Origin: Clostridiales bacterium UBA6114
GTDB taxonomy: Bacteria > Bacillota > Clostridia > Oscillospirales > Butyricicoccaceae
Assembly (NCBI GenBank): GCA_002423435.1
Contig: DIWE01000038.1
Span: forward strand, 79,545 to 137,773
DNA length: 58,229 nucleotides
Reading direction: 5' to 3'
Both the position numbers and the translations under genes were made by a program. The notes beneath the pieces are model-generated. The model searched no databases. It was not told the DNA's origin and was given only the letters and a program-made list of their open reading frames with translations. Below, piece by piece: positions 41,086 through 49,869 of the stretch (its first letter is position 1; each line of letters starts with the position of its first letter).

Positions 41086-42294
41086 TTATTTCCCAAGCTG
41101 CTGCAATATCTGAAAGATTGCCTCCGGCGTCGCGCCCTTGACGCTCAGCTCCACCAGGATATCCCCGTACAGCACACCGAAGTGCATACGGGGACCGGAG
41201 ACATCCCCTGCGTCCGAGGCTTCATAAGCCCGCGCCCGAACCGCCGCCAGCGTCAGCTCCCCGCTGCGGAAAACAGGATCGTTCACGATCTCCCGCAGCT
41301 CGTCGGGCACCGAATCTGCGCGGGGAATGGGATAGAGCGAAAGATCGTAATTCTGCGTGTCGGCGACGGAGGTGATCCGCGCCTTGTCAGCCTCTTTAAG
41401 AGCCGAAACGCGCCAATGGATATCGCCCATACCCTTAACCCACAGGGCGCTGAGGCTGCTCTGCTCCTGACTGATAACGCGCACGGCGTCATCAAAGGCA
41501 AAGCCGGACGGCAGGTCTCGGGGCAGATACGCGCCGAAATCGGGGTCGGCATATGCCGCGGCAAGGTCAAGATTGTTTCCCTGCGGCTCAAAGACGGATA
41601 TATCCGGCGTAACCGTGGAACCGTCTCCGTTATGGGCGAAACGGAACGCATAGCCGTAGTCCTCGCTTGCCTTGAAGCTTTCAAGCTCCTCGACGGTAAA
41701 AAGGCCGCTCAGGAAGGAATATGGCACCTTTTCGCCCTGGCCTCTGTACGTCCATGCCTCGGAATATCCGATCCGATAGCCGAGAGTGGGAAGTCTCTCA
41801 GCCTCCGCCTGGATTTCTTCTTCCGTTACCTCTGTTTGGTCTTCCGCAGGGAAAAGATCAATGGCAAGAAACAGCCTTACATCGGTTCCGGCGTATTCCT
41901 CCATTGCCTTCCCCACCTCAGTGAAGTACAGACAGCCTCCGGGACCTGGAGCAGCATAGCTTGAATCGGCCTGTGCGTAATCGCTTCCGTCGATGATTGT
42001 GGCGGAAGACAGGCTATCATTGTGTTTTTCACTGCCGCCCGGTTCGGTAACGTCGGGGCCGGTCGCTTCCGGCTGCCCGGCCGGGCCGGTTATCGGAATC
42101 GCATTTTCCGGAAGCAAACGCGGCACTGTCAGCACGCCCAGCAGGATCACGGCAAGGCAGGCAAAGGCCGTAGCATAACGCCGGGCTATAATCGGGCGGC
42201 GTGTAGGCCTTATATCGGCGGCACACGATACAAATCTATGGTGCAGCGTGTCTGAAACTGAAATATTGTCCATGTATTCGTTATATGCTTTCAT
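41086..42294 (-). CDS. Anti-sigma-type membrane protein paired with an ECF factor
   Basis: 402 aa. Short cytoplasmic N-terminus of about 35 residues, TM helix (YATAFACLAVILLGVLTVPRLL), then a large extracellular domain rich in Asp/Glu. The 14-bp overlap with the sigma factor gene upstream, and AAAGGAGG before its ATG, support an anti-sigma role. The cytoplasmic piece is shorter than a ZAS domain and has no HxxxCxxC, as in DUF4179/RsgI-like anti-sigmas of Clostridia. The extracellular part is unrecognised. Confidence 0.72.
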   Translation of the reverse strand: MKAYNEYMDNISVSDTLHHRFVSCAADIRPTRRPIIARRYATAFACLAVILLGVLTVPRLLPENAIPITGPAGQPEATGPDVTEPGGSEKHNDSLSSATIIDGSDYAQADSSYAAPGPGGCLYFTEVGKAMEEYAGTDVRLFLAIDLFPAEDQTEVTEEEIQAEAERLPTLGYRIGYSEAWTYRGQGEKVPYSFLSGLFTVEELESFKASEDYGYAFRFAHNGDGSTVTPDISVFEPQGNNLDLAAAYADPDFGAYLPRDLPSGFAFDDAVRVISQEQSSLSALWVKGMGDIHWRVSALKEADKARITSVADTQNYDLSLYPIPRADSVPDELREIVNDPVFRSGELTLAAVRARAYEASDAGDVSGPRMHFGVLYGDILVELSVKGATPEAIFQILQQLGK

Positions 42295-42772
42295 AATCGT
42301 CCTCCTTTAAGACGGACCTGAGCTTTTGCCGGGCGCGGGTAAGGAGACTCCTTAAGGTGCTCTCCTTTTGCCCGGTCAGTCCGGCGATATCTTTCACGGA
42401 ATAGCCCTCGTAATAAAACAGGTGGATGACGGCGCGGTATTTTGACGGCAGGGTCAGGACATGCCGGAGCAGCTCCCCCTGCTCTGGCTCCGCGGCGGGA
42501 TAGGAAGTAAGAAGCGGCTCCGTACGTTTTCGCCAAGGGGCACGCAGGCGGCTTTTGCAGAGGTTCACCGTCACCCTGATGAGCCACGCCTTTTCGTGCT
42601 CTTCCGATTCAAATTCGGGAGCCTTCTCATAAGCGCGCAAAAAGGCCTCCTGCACCGCGTCCTCGGCATCGGATACGTTCCCCATAACGGCGAGCGCAGT
42701 GCGGTAGAGCCTGTTCTCGTGCCTTGTCACAAGCGCCTCGAAGTCCTCCGGCCGGCAGGACTGATATACCAC
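42281..42772 (-). CDS. ECF RNA polymerase sigma factor, SigM/SigV-like
   Basis: 163 aa from GTG at 42772, chosen since AAGGAGG lies just upstream (GTG at 42790 lies before the ribosome site). Region 2 (FEALVTRHENRLYRTALAVMGNVSDAEDAVQEAFLRAY) and region 4 (LTLPSKYRAVIHLFYYEGYSVKDIAGLTGQKESTLRSLLTRARQKLR) are complete. A candidate self-recognised promoter lies at 42795-42823. It is followed by the overlapping anti-sigma gene. It would respond to envelope stress. Confidence 0.93.
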   Translation of the reverse strand: MVYQSCRPEDFEALVTRHENRLYRTALAVMGNVSDAEDAVQEAFLRAYEKAPEFESEEHEKAWLIRVTVNLCKSRLRAPWRKRTEPLLTSYPAAEPEQGELLRHVLTLPSKYRAVIHLFYYEGYSVKDIAGLTGQKESTLRSLLTRARQKLRSVLKEDDYESI

Positions 42773-42794
42773 TCGCTCCACCTCCTTCACCCTA

Positions 42795-42823
42795 TATACG
42801 CTTCAGACGATGAAAAAGCTGCA
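42795..42823 (-). promoter_or_regulatory. Predicted ECF promoter of the sigma/anti-sigma pair
   Basis: On the minus strand TGCAGC, TTTTTC, and CGTATA 17 bp after the -35. The shape (GCAGC then T run then CGTATA) is that of autoregulated clostridial ECF promoters. The leader to GTG 42772 is very short. Confidence 0.65.
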
Positions 42824-42849
42824 AAGTATCTCGAAAAAAGTTTATGCTT

Positions 42850-43125
42850 AAGGCGGCGGGAGTCAGGCTCCCGCCGCCTTGAGGCTGTAGACAAAGCACG
42901 TTCTTTCGTCTTTTTTGAAAAAATACGTTGCGCTGGCGTGACCATTTTTTCAAAAAATCGATTAAAATCTCTTTTTGGGGGAATTTATTTCCCCAAAAAA
43001 GCCCTTAACCCGCGCCAGACGGGCGCGAAACCGGGGTTACTCAAAGGGGTACTGGGTACCCCTTTGAAAGCGTGAAGACCTTGCCTTCACGCTCAAGACG
43101 GCGGGAGTCGGGCTCCCGCCGCCTT
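42850..43125. repeat. Array of seven hairpins flanked by a 27-bp direct repeat
   Basis: The ends are two copies of a 27-nt palindromic unit (42854-42880, 43099-43125; one mismatch), each a hairpin GGCGGGAG/CTCCCGCC. Between them: 14-bp arms TTTTTTGAAAAAAT (42911/42944), TTTTTGGGG/CCCCAAAAA (42972-42999), CGCGCC/GGCGCG (43011-43027), 12-bp TCAAAGGGGTAC with a 3-nt loop (43041-43067), and GCGTGAAG/CTTCACGC (43070-43092). No open reading frame is supported in 42773-43145. Could be a non-autonomous repeat (MITE-like) or a structured RNA. Confidence 0.72.
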
Positions 43126-43145
43126 ATCGGATCGGCCGAATGATA

Positions 43146-45554
43146 TTAACCGTTCTGCCGTCTGCGATTTGAGACGGTATACTCGCTGTATTTTTCAAGG
43201 CGCGTCTGGAGGTCGTCGCCTTCTGCGTAAAGCTTCGGCGTTTCATTCACCCATGAATATCTCTCAAAGAACCGGTCGGCCGACGACGGGCCAAAGAAAA
43301 ACTCGCCGCCTTCGGTGCTTAAAAGAAGCGTGCTCCTTCCGAGCAGCGCGTTTACTTCCTCCGCAAAGGCAATCATTTTGGGCGCGTCCAGTTCATTTTC
43401 GCCGTTTACGTCAAACTCAATCGTATTGCTGCGGACGGCATGCTCGGCTCCTCCCTCCAAAGTGAAAAGCGTATAAGTATAGGTGCAGCGGCCCTGAAAC
43501 ATTGAGGGGTTATACCGCAAAAGATAGTATTCTCCGTCCTGTTCACACAGAAAGAGCGAATTCCAGCCCACATGAGAAGTGGCGGCATCCTCACTCCATA
43601 TTTCATTACCATCGCTGTCACAGACGCGAAGCGTAACCCACCACTCGCCGATATGGCTTTTGTCGAGATAAAAAGCTTCCTCCCGGCCGTCCCGGTTCAC
43701 ATCGGCATTGCCTATGAGTTCCCGCGGTTTCACCATCTTGCCGTCCTTGTAAATCCATTGCAGCAAGCTTTCCTCATCATAGTAAAATATCACCGTTGAC
43801 CCGTCTTCGAGCGAATAACCGTCACCGTAAAACCCCGATAAGGCTAAATCGGGTTCGCCTATGATCTTTAAGACCGTCTCGCGCGGAGTTCCGATTTCGA
43901 TACTCTCCCATCCCGTGGCGGACCTTTCGAGATCGGCAGATACTTCTTCAAGATTCATACTGTCAACCTGTTCGCCGTCTGAGCGGACAATCAGCCGGTA
44001 GCCGTCCTCAACACCGTAAACCATGATATGATAATTCGTATTGGAGCTTACGTCAACGCCTTTGAAATACTTGAAGTCATCAAAAGTCAGCGCGTCCCCT
44101 TTTTTCTGGAGCTCCCGGACGTCATAAAGCGTCATCGGTTTGATTTCCACAGGATACGGCAGACTGCTCTCGGCGATCACCCAGACGAGATGATGATTGA
44201 TCCCGTCCGACTCGCCGTCTGTATAGACAAACCGGACCGTTGCCGACAGCCGCCCCTCTTTCTGGCGGTACTCCATATAGCGAAGCCTTTGCTCTCTGTC
44301 CTGCCAGCCGCTCTTGCCCTGGCCGAGATATTCGGTAACCTCTTCAATCGAATTCAGCGCATGGGGAATCACAACGGGATTTTGCCCTTTATAAACCGTG
44401 AGTGAGGGAATATCCGCGCCGTCGTATACCCCGACGAGCATTTTACGGAGCCGCCCGGTGCTCTCGTCGGCGCTGTAACGCGCCCCCGCAAAATTGAAAT
44501 CATATCCGTCGCCGACATTCAATGGTTCGACAGGAGTAAAAGTTGAGGTATCCATTTCGTTTGTATCGGCGCCGAGCATGAACCCATTTACGCTGAAGCT
44601 GGTGAAATCATAATCGCCGGTGCCGGTGACCTTGTTTGCCGCAAAGCCCACGCTCAAGACTGCCGCGAGCGTGACCGCAACGGTGATGATCACCTTTGAC
44701 GGTTTTTTGAAATTCAGCACGTTTTTGATCCGCTCCTTCATGCCGCCCTCGCCGAACGCGAGCGGACTTAAGCCGATGATACGCCGCTCGGTCGCGAGCG
44801 ACAAAAGCGACAGAGAGTAGGCCTTTTTCATACTGCCGCCCATTTCCTTCAAAACCCGCTCGTCGCAGGACATCTCCATGTCCGCGCCCATGAGCAAAAA
44901 CGCCGCCCAGGCCAGCGGATTGAACCAATGCAGGCAGAGGATGAAGTAAGCGAGAATCTTCACCAAGTGGTCGCGCCGCCGGATATGCGTCCGCTCGTGC
45001 AGGATAATGTAACGCTTTTCTTCCTCCGAAAGTCCGGCCGGAATGTAGATTTTCGGTCTGAATAACCCGAGGACAAACGGCGTTTTGAGGTTTAATGCCT
45101 CGTAAATATCGGCTTGGGCATGCGCCGCGCCGCGCAGGCGGCGCTTAAGCAGCACAACGGACACGACGCTGTAAGCCAGCATAACCGCAATGCCCGCAAG
45201 CCACAGGCATGAGCCAATAATCAGCCAGATCTGCAGGGGGTTAACGCTCGCGGCGGGCGCCCCCGCAGGGAGAACACCGCTTACGACGCTGTCGACAATT
45301 TCAATCCCGCTGTCAACGCGGGGTATCGGCTGCGCGGCGATGTCCGCCGGAATGGGTGCTGCCTTGAACGGGATCAGGCTGAGCACGCTCTCAAACGAAA
45401 ACGGGAACGCAAGCCGAAAGCCGGCCACCGCCCACATCGCGTAGGAAATCACCTTCGGCGCTTTTTTCAACAGCAACCGCGCCAGCATAATAGCGGCAAT
45501 GACAAAGCTTGCCGTCAGGCTCATATTCAAAACGGAAAGAAACAGCTTATCCAC
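43146..45554 (-). CDS. BlaR1-type M56 membrane metalloprotease, system 2
   Basis: 802 aa from GTG at 45554, two bases after the BlaI stop, with AAGGAGG upstream. TM helices near 5-25, 33-50, 108-135 and 295-315; M56 motif HERTH at 186-190 and DMEMSCDE later. The extracellular domain from about 330 includes an SmpA-like segment (GTPRETVLKIIGEPDLALSG) and a beta repeat of the FG-GAP type (NADVNRDGREEAFYLDKS ... WVTLRVCDSDGNEIW). There is no penicillin-binding domain. Different from systems 1 and 3 in its whole sensor part. Confidence 0.88.
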   Translation of the reverse strand: MDKLFLSVLNMSLTASFVIAAIMLARLLLKKAPKVISYAMWAVAGFRLAFPFSFESVLSLIPFKAAPIPADIAAQPIPRVDSGIEIVDSVVSGVLPAGAPAASVNPLQIWLIIGSCLWLAGIAVMLAYSVVSVVLLKRRLRGAAHAQADIYEALNLKTPFVLGLFRPKIYIPAGLSEEEKRYIILHERTHIRRRDHLVKILAYFILCLHWFNPLAWAAFLLMGADMEMSCDERVLKEMGGSMKKAYSLSLLSLATERRIIGLSPLAFGEGGMKERIKNVLNFKKPSKVIITVAVTLAAVLSVGFAANKVTGTGDYDFTSFSVNGFMLGADTNEMDTSTFTPVEPLNVGDGYDFNFAGARYSADESTGRLRKMLVGVYDGADIPSLTVYKGQNPVVIPHALNSIEEVTEYLGQGKSGWQDREQRLRYMEYRQKEGRLSATVRFVYTDGESDGINHHLVWVIAESSLPYPVEIKPMTLYDVRELQKKGDALTFDDFKYFKGVDVSSNTNYHIMVYGVEDGYRLIVRSDGEQVDSMNLEEVSADLERSATGWESIEIGTPRETVLKIIGEPDLALSGFYGDGYSLEDGSTVIFYYDEESLLQWIYKDGKMVKPRELIGNADVNRDGREEAFYLDKSHIGEWWVTLRVCDSDGNEIWSEDAATSHVGWNSLFLCEQDGEYYLLRYNPSMFQGRCTYTYTLFTLEGGAEHAVRSNTIEFDVNGENELDAPKMIAFAEEVNALLGRSTLLLSTEGGEFFFGPSSADRFFERYSWVNETPKLYAEGDDLQTRLEKYSEYTVSNRRRQNG

Positions 45555-45556
45555 GG

Positions 45557-45919
45557 CTATTCCTCCTTATGCCGGTCAATCAGGCTTTTCAGCTCTTCGG
45601 CCTGCCGGTCGCTGAGCTTGTTGCCTCCGATGAAAGCCGTCAGAAATTTCGGCAGCGACCCTCCGAAGGTATCTTCGACAAAACGTCTGCTCTGCCCCGC
45701 ATAAAACTCATCCTTCTTTGTAAGAGATGATACGACCGTGTTATTATTTTGAAAGATCCCCCGCTCGCACAGCTTCTTCAAGACGGTATAGGTGGTCGAT
45801 TTCTTCCAGCTAAGCTCTTTTTCGCACAGCTTTACCAAGTCCCCCGAACCAATCGGCTCGTTTTTCCATACCAGTTCAGCGAATTTTGCCTCGCTTTGCG
45901 CAAGGTTGTAATATTTCAT
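45557..45919 (-). CDS. BlaI/MecI-family repressor, system 2
   Basis: 120 aa. Same fold as the other two (FAELVWKNEPIGSGDLVKLCEKELSWKKSTTYTVLKKLCERGIF), dimerisation tail FGGSLPKFLTAFIGGNKLSDRQAEELKSLI. GGGAGG precedes the ATG. Operators at 45932-45979 have sequence distinct from those of systems 1 and 3. Confidence 0.92.
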   Translation of the reverse strand: MKYYNLAQSEAKFAELVWKNEPIGSGDLVKLCEKELSWKKSTTYTVLKKLCERGIFQNNNTVVSSLTKKDEFYAGQSRRFVEDTFGGSLPKFLTAFIGGNKLSDRQAEELKSLIDRHKEE

Positions 45920-45931
45920 CAGGAGCCTCCC

Positions 45932-45989
45932 GGTCTATATCATATAGACCCATCATTTTTAGTCTATATGGCATAGACCAAAATGTCAA
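45932..45989 (-). promoter_or_regulatory. Promoter with two BlaI-type operators, system 2
   Basis: Palindromes GGTCTATATCATATAGACC (45932-45950, perfect) and AGTCTATATGGCATAGACC (45961-45979), centres 29 bp apart. On the minus strand TTGACA (complement of 45984-45989), 17-bp spacer, TAGACT. Confidence 0.85.
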
Positions 45990-46016
45990 GATGATATGAT
46001 AAATATTTAAAAATCG

Positions 46017-46043
46017 TAAAACATTTCGGCGCTGCCAATCGTA
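46017..46043 (+). promoter_or_regulatory. Predicted ECF promoter of the second sigma gene
   Basis: TAAAAC at 46017, 17-bp spacer, CGTA at 46040, 34 bp before the TTG start. Similar shape to the site at 42795. Moderate support only. Confidence 0.5.
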
Positions 46044-46077
46044 TTACTATTGAACAAGCAATTTTGGAGGTGATCTA

Positions 46078-46578
46078 TTGGGCATTTCTTTGTTGCGCAC
46101 GGATGAAGAAATGACGGATATCTACAATAAATACGTCGATACCATTTACCGGATTGCCTTAATGATGTTAAAGAATGTTCCGGAAGCGGAGGACGCCACG
46201 CAGACGGTTTTTATCAAGCTGATGACGTCAAACGCTCAATTCGAGAGCGAGGAGCACATGAAAGCATGGCTTATCGTGACCGCGCGAAACACCTGCAAGG
46301 ATTTTCTTAAGGGGTGGTGGTGCTCGAAACGGGCAGATGCTGAAAGCGTTTCCGAACAAACCGTTTTGCCCGATGCGTTCAGGAATGAGATTTGGGGCAA
46401 AATCACCGCCTTGGACGAGAAATACAAATTGCCGATCTATCTTTACTATTACGAAGGATATGAGACGGCGGAAATTGCGAAGATGCTGAAAACAAACCAT
46501 GCCACGCTGCGGACACGCTTGCGGACAGCGAAGAAAAAACTGAAACTTTTGCTTGAGGAGGGTATTGAATTTGAGTAA
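46078..46578 (+). CDS. ECF RNA polymerase sigma factor
   Basis: 166 aa from a TTG start at 46078, with GGAGGTGATCTA directly upstream. Region 2 (IYNKYVDTIYRIALMMLKNVPEAEDATQTVFIKLM) and region 4 (ITALDEKYKLPIYLYYYEGYETAEIAKMLKTNHATLRTRLRTAKKKLK) are complete. It overlaps the next gene, a membrane anti-sigma, by 8 bp. Of the SigI/SigX-like clostridial group; regulon unknown. Confidence 0.93.
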   Translation: MGISLLRTDEEMTDIYNKYVDTIYRIALMMLKNVPEAEDATQTVFIKLMTSNAQFESEEHMKAWLIVTARNTCKDFLKGWWCSKRADAESVSEQTVLPDAFRNEIWGKITALDEKYKLPIYLYYYEGYETAEIAKMLKTNHATLRTRLRTAKKKLKLLLEEGIEFE

Positions 46579-47593
46579 GAATGATTTGATCGGTTGTTTT
46601 GATAAAATCGCTCCTGACCATTTGCAAAAGCAAAAGATGCTGACAATGATTCTGGACAGTAAAAAAGGAGAAATAGTTCCTACGAAACGAGCGGCTAAGC
46701 GATTTTCTTTAGCAGCCGCAGTTGCAGTCTTATGCGTTCTCACCGCGACAACCGCGCTTGCCATGAGCTTTGGCTGGCATGAAAAATTAATCGAGTATCT
46801 GAATCCGAGCGAAAAACAGATGGAGACGCTTAAGGGAGCTGTGAGCGCGCCCGACTTAACGCTTACTAAAAACGGAGTAACCATAACGGTAAAGCAAACG
46901 CTGGCAGACAGCTTTGGCGTCTACGTGTTGTATGAAATGACCGTTCCCGAAAATATTGAATGGAACGACGACATCAAGTGGGAATTCAGTTTCCTGAAGG
47001 TGCCGACCTCGAAGACGGATGAGACATTTGTTGGTGGTGTCAGCGGTTCAGAAATTTTGGAGCAGACCGGAAATAAAAGAACCGCACTGTATCACATCCA
47101 GTCAACAGCACCGTTTGAAAACGGAGAAATCAAACTTAATTTTGCAGATTTGGGTTACTATAACGTCACCGGGGACCCGAAAGCATCTACACCGCCGAAA
47201 ATAGAATTTGTGCCGCTTGTGGAAGGCGAATGGGAGCTGAAATGGGAATTCAACTATGTTGATACCAGTAAAACGATTGAAGTGGATAAGCCTTTGAGCA
47301 TCAACGGGAGCAAAGACACCATTACAAAGATTGTAATCTCGCCGATGTCGGTATGCGCGTTTGTCAAAGGCGACGATATTCTGATGAGCGGCGTCCGGCC
47401 TACCGTCAATTTCAAGGACGGCAGCCGGATTGCTTACGATGTTAATAGTAAAGGCAAGTCGTTCGGTTATTATCTTATCGATGAAGCCAACATGATTTAC
47501 CAAAATCAACTGTATTACCGCTTTGAGAATATTATCAACGTAGATGATGTCCAGAGCATGACGATCGGCGATGTGACAATACCCATCGAATAG
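46571..47593 (+). CDS. DUF4179-type membrane anti-sigma factor
   Basis: 340 aa from TTG at 46571, supported by GAGGAGGG eight bases upstream; it overlaps the sigma stop by 8 bp. Cytoplasmic N-terminus of about 40 residues, TM helix (FSLAAAVAVLCVLTATTALAM), then an extracellular DUF4179-like domain with GWHEKLIEYLNPSEKQMETL, and a beta-rich C-terminal region. The standard partner of ECF factors in Clostridia. The signal is unknown. Confidence 0.85.
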   Translation: MSKNDLIGCFDKIAPDHLQKQKMLTMILDSKKGEIVPTKRAAKRFSLAAAVAVLCVLTATTALAMSFGWHEKLIEYLNPSEKQMETLKGAVSAPDLTLTKNGVTITVKQTLADSFGVYVLYEMTVPENIEWNDDIKWEFSFLKVPTSKTDETFVGGVSGSEILEQTGNKRTALYHIQSTAPFENGEIKLNFADLGYYNVTGDPKASTPPKIEFVPLVEGEWELKWEFNYVDTSKTIEVDKPLSINGSKDTITKIVISPMSVCAFVKGDDILMSGVRPTVNFKDGSRIAYDVNSKGKSFGYYLIDEANMIYQNQLYYRFENIINVDDVQSMTIGDVTIPIE

Positions 47594-47904
47594 CCTGGGC
47601 GTAAAACATATTTGGGATTTATCTTGCCGTTTTTTCAACAGGCTTAAATATGCGTGGATTCTGTCCGATATAGCTTAGAGAAGATGGCTCAGGCATAAAC
47701 CGTTCGCGAGAGATTCAAATTGCGATTTGTTGCGGCCTTTCACGAAAGGTCCGGATGAAGGCAACGCCTGGGGGAACCCCCGGGCGTCTTGTCTTTTGGA
47801 CTTTCGTTTCGTAACAGATGGCCTGCTTGCCCATCGTATGATCCGGAAAGGCCGCGCGCCAGGTTCGGCGGGGGCGGTGCCGCCGGAAATCAGGGGGAAC
47901 GGGA
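47594..47904. other. Intergenic region with one strong terminator, no gene
   Basis: The only clear structure is the hairpin at 47764-47797 (ACGCCTGGGGG/CCCCCGGGCGT, then CTTGTCTTTT). The part after it must hold the promoter of the glycosidase-SLH gene but has no obvious -10/-35 pair. Confidence 0.6.
47764..47797 (+). terminator. Terminator of the ECF/anti-sigma pair
   Basis: 11-bp stem with one U-G pair, tight loop at GAAC, then CTTGTCTTTT. Confidence 0.8.
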
Positions 47905-49638
47905 ATGAAACGAAAACTCGCGCTTTTTCTGGTATTTATGATTGTGCTGTCCGTTATGCCGGTGCTTGCGGCGTCGCCGGACGGCGTGATAACGGAAAAT
48001 CCGACAATAGGCGGCTCCAGCGCCCGCCTTATGTATATCGCGATGGACGGCAACCGCAGCGCTGACGTCGCGCTGGCAAACGGCAGCGTTCACTCGGCCG
48101 CCGGCGCGGACACGCTCATCAGCAGGGTGACGCTGGACGGAAACTCCAGTGTTGTCGCGGCCGTCAACGGGGGCTTTTTCAACGCTTATTACGACAGCGG
48201 GGCGGCGCTCAGCTTTCCGGGCAACTGTCCGCGCATCTACTCGACCGTTATGCGGGACGGCATACTTCTAAACGGCGTCGGAGAAACCAATATGCTCGGC
48301 GTTACCTGGGACGGAAAGCCCTATATCGACCATGTCCGGTATCAGACCTCCGTGAACATAAACGGAACGGTCAATGTCGATATGTGGGCGGTCAATAACC
48401 TCTATGAGGATTCCCTGTGTATTTCGCTTTTCACCCCGGAGTTCACGCTGCCGGTCCGGACGCAAAAAGGCTGCAGGGTATTGATCCTCCGCGGCGGAAA
48501 GGTTGCGTCGGTCACGGAGGGAGGCGGAAGCTTCACGGTTCCGAAAGGCGCGAACCTGATGGTCTACAACCCGCAGGCGGTGACCGACGCCCTGAAGTGG
48601 AACCAGTTCCCAGCGGTCGGTGATACGGCGGTTGTCAGCTCCCGCGCCGTATCGTGCAAGCGTACAGCCGATCTTGGGCAGTGGAACAATATGAAAACGG
48701 TAATTGCAGGCGGAAGGATGCTGATACAGAATACCTATAACGTCGTGCAGGACGCCGGATACAACGCCGAGTTTGAAAACGACCCCAAACAGGCGCCCGG
48801 ATATTCCTCCGCGCGGGCCTTCGCCGCGGTGATGAACGACGGGCGACTGGTTCTCGGCTGTGCAAACGCGCCCATGAGCCAGATCGCGGACTATCTGCAG
48901 TCCAAGGGAGCGGTCAACGCGATTAGCCTGGACGGCGGCGCCTCAACCATGCTGTATGTAAACGGCACTGGTTATCTCGTAAGCCCCGGCCGCCAGCTTG
49001 CAAGCGCGTTTGTCATTGTGGATGAAAGAACCAGGGATGTTCGGCCCGAGGCGGCGCAGGTTGCGGCGAACCCGGCCTCCACCACGGGGCTCGATCCCAA
49101 TACGCCGTCCGTTTGGGCGTGGGAGGCTGTCGAACGCGCTGAAACGCTCGGCCTGGTTCCCGACTGGCTGCAATACGGCTACCGCAGTAACCTGACGCGC
49201 CGGGAATTCTGCGTGCTGATCGTTAAACTGCTGGAAAAGAAAAGCGGGAAGAGCATTGACGCGCTCAGATTGGATAAGGACGTTACAAATTTTGCGGAAA
49301 CGTTTTCCGATACGGACGACTGGTATATAAGAGAATGCGCCTCCTTTGGAATCGTAAGCGGCTATAACGGCCGGTTTAATCCCTCCGGCAGCCTGACTCG
49401 GCAGGAGGCCGCGGCAATTCTCGAGCGCACGGCGCAGGTACTCGGTCCGGCATCGCAGGGCGGAGGGGAAAAGGTTTTTTCCGACGCCGGAAAGATCGAT
49501 TCGTGGGCTGTCGGGGCGGTGACCTTTGTCAGCGGGAAAGGGATCATGAACGGCAACGGCGACCGGTTTGATCCGCAAGGCTTGTATACGCGCGAGCAGG
49601 CCTACATTACCATAGTTAACGCTTACGACCACCTGTAA
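47905..49638 (+). CDS. Secreted phosphodiester glycosidase (NAGPA-like) with SLH domains
   Basis: 577 aa. Signal peptide (KRKLALFLVFMIVLSVMPVLAASP). The NAGPA-type domain covers about 40-375, with AAVNGGFFNAYY near the N-terminus and AISLDGGASTMLYVNG near the end; it cleaves GlcNAc-phosphodiesters and may trim wall teichoic acid-like or glycan decorations. Three SLH repeats follow (about 390-577; AWEAVERAETLGLVPDW, WYIRECASFGIVSGYNGRFNP, WAVGAVTFVSGKGIMNGNG), which anchor it to the pyruvylated cell wall polymer. GGGGGAACGGGA precedes the ATG. Confidence 0.9.
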   Translation: MKRKLALFLVFMIVLSVMPVLAASPDGVITENPTIGGSSARLMYIAMDGNRSADVALANGSVHSAAGADTLISRVTLDGNSSVVAAVNGGFFNAYYDSGAALSFPGNCPRIYSTVMRDGILLNGVGETNMLGVTWDGKPYIDHVRYQTSVNINGTVNVDMWAVNNLYEDSLCISLFTPEFTLPVRTQKGCRVLILRGGKVASVTEGGGSFTVPKGANLMVYNPQAVTDALKWNQFPAVGDTAVVSSRAVSCKRTADLGQWNNMKTVIAGGRMLIQNTYNVVQDAGYNAEFENDPKQAPGYSSARAFAAVMNDGRLVLGCANAPMSQIADYLQSKGAVNAISLDGGASTMLYVNGTGYLVSPGRQLASAFVIVDERTRDVRPEAAQVAANPASTTGLDPNTPSVWAWEAVERAETLGLVPDWLQYGYRSNLTRREFCVLIVKLLEKKSGKSIDALRLDKDVTNFAETFSDTDDWYIRECASFGIVSGYNGRFNPSGSLTRQEAAAILERTAQVLGPASQGGGEKVFSDAGKIDSWAVGAVTFVSGKGIMNGNGDRFDPQGLYTREQAYITIVNAYDHL

Positions 49639-49703
49639 CGGCGCCGCGCAGATAATCCCAGAACAGGCGGTTATCGCCCAGGAAACCTATCGGCAATATC
49701 TCT

Positions 49704-49740
49704 CCGGCAAAAGCTTGGGAGGCATTGCCGGTTTTCTTTT
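49704..49740 (+). terminator. Terminator after the glycosidase-SLH gene
   Basis: CCGGCAA pairs with TTGCCGG, followed by TTTTCTTTT. Confidence 0.85.
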
Positions 49741-49869
49741 GATCAGGTCATTTAATCATCCTCTGGTCGACAGTTTGTCGCAATATGCAATTTTGCGCCA
49801 AATTAAAAACATCATGTTTCGCGCAGGCATATGATAGAATAAAATATTTATTTTAAAGAGGTGTCTTAT

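Noticed and set aside
47594..47904. Riboswitch before the glycosidase-SLH gene
   Set aside because: I compared it by eye with cyclic-di-GMP, ydaO and other known leader motifs; only a terminator-type hairpin fits.
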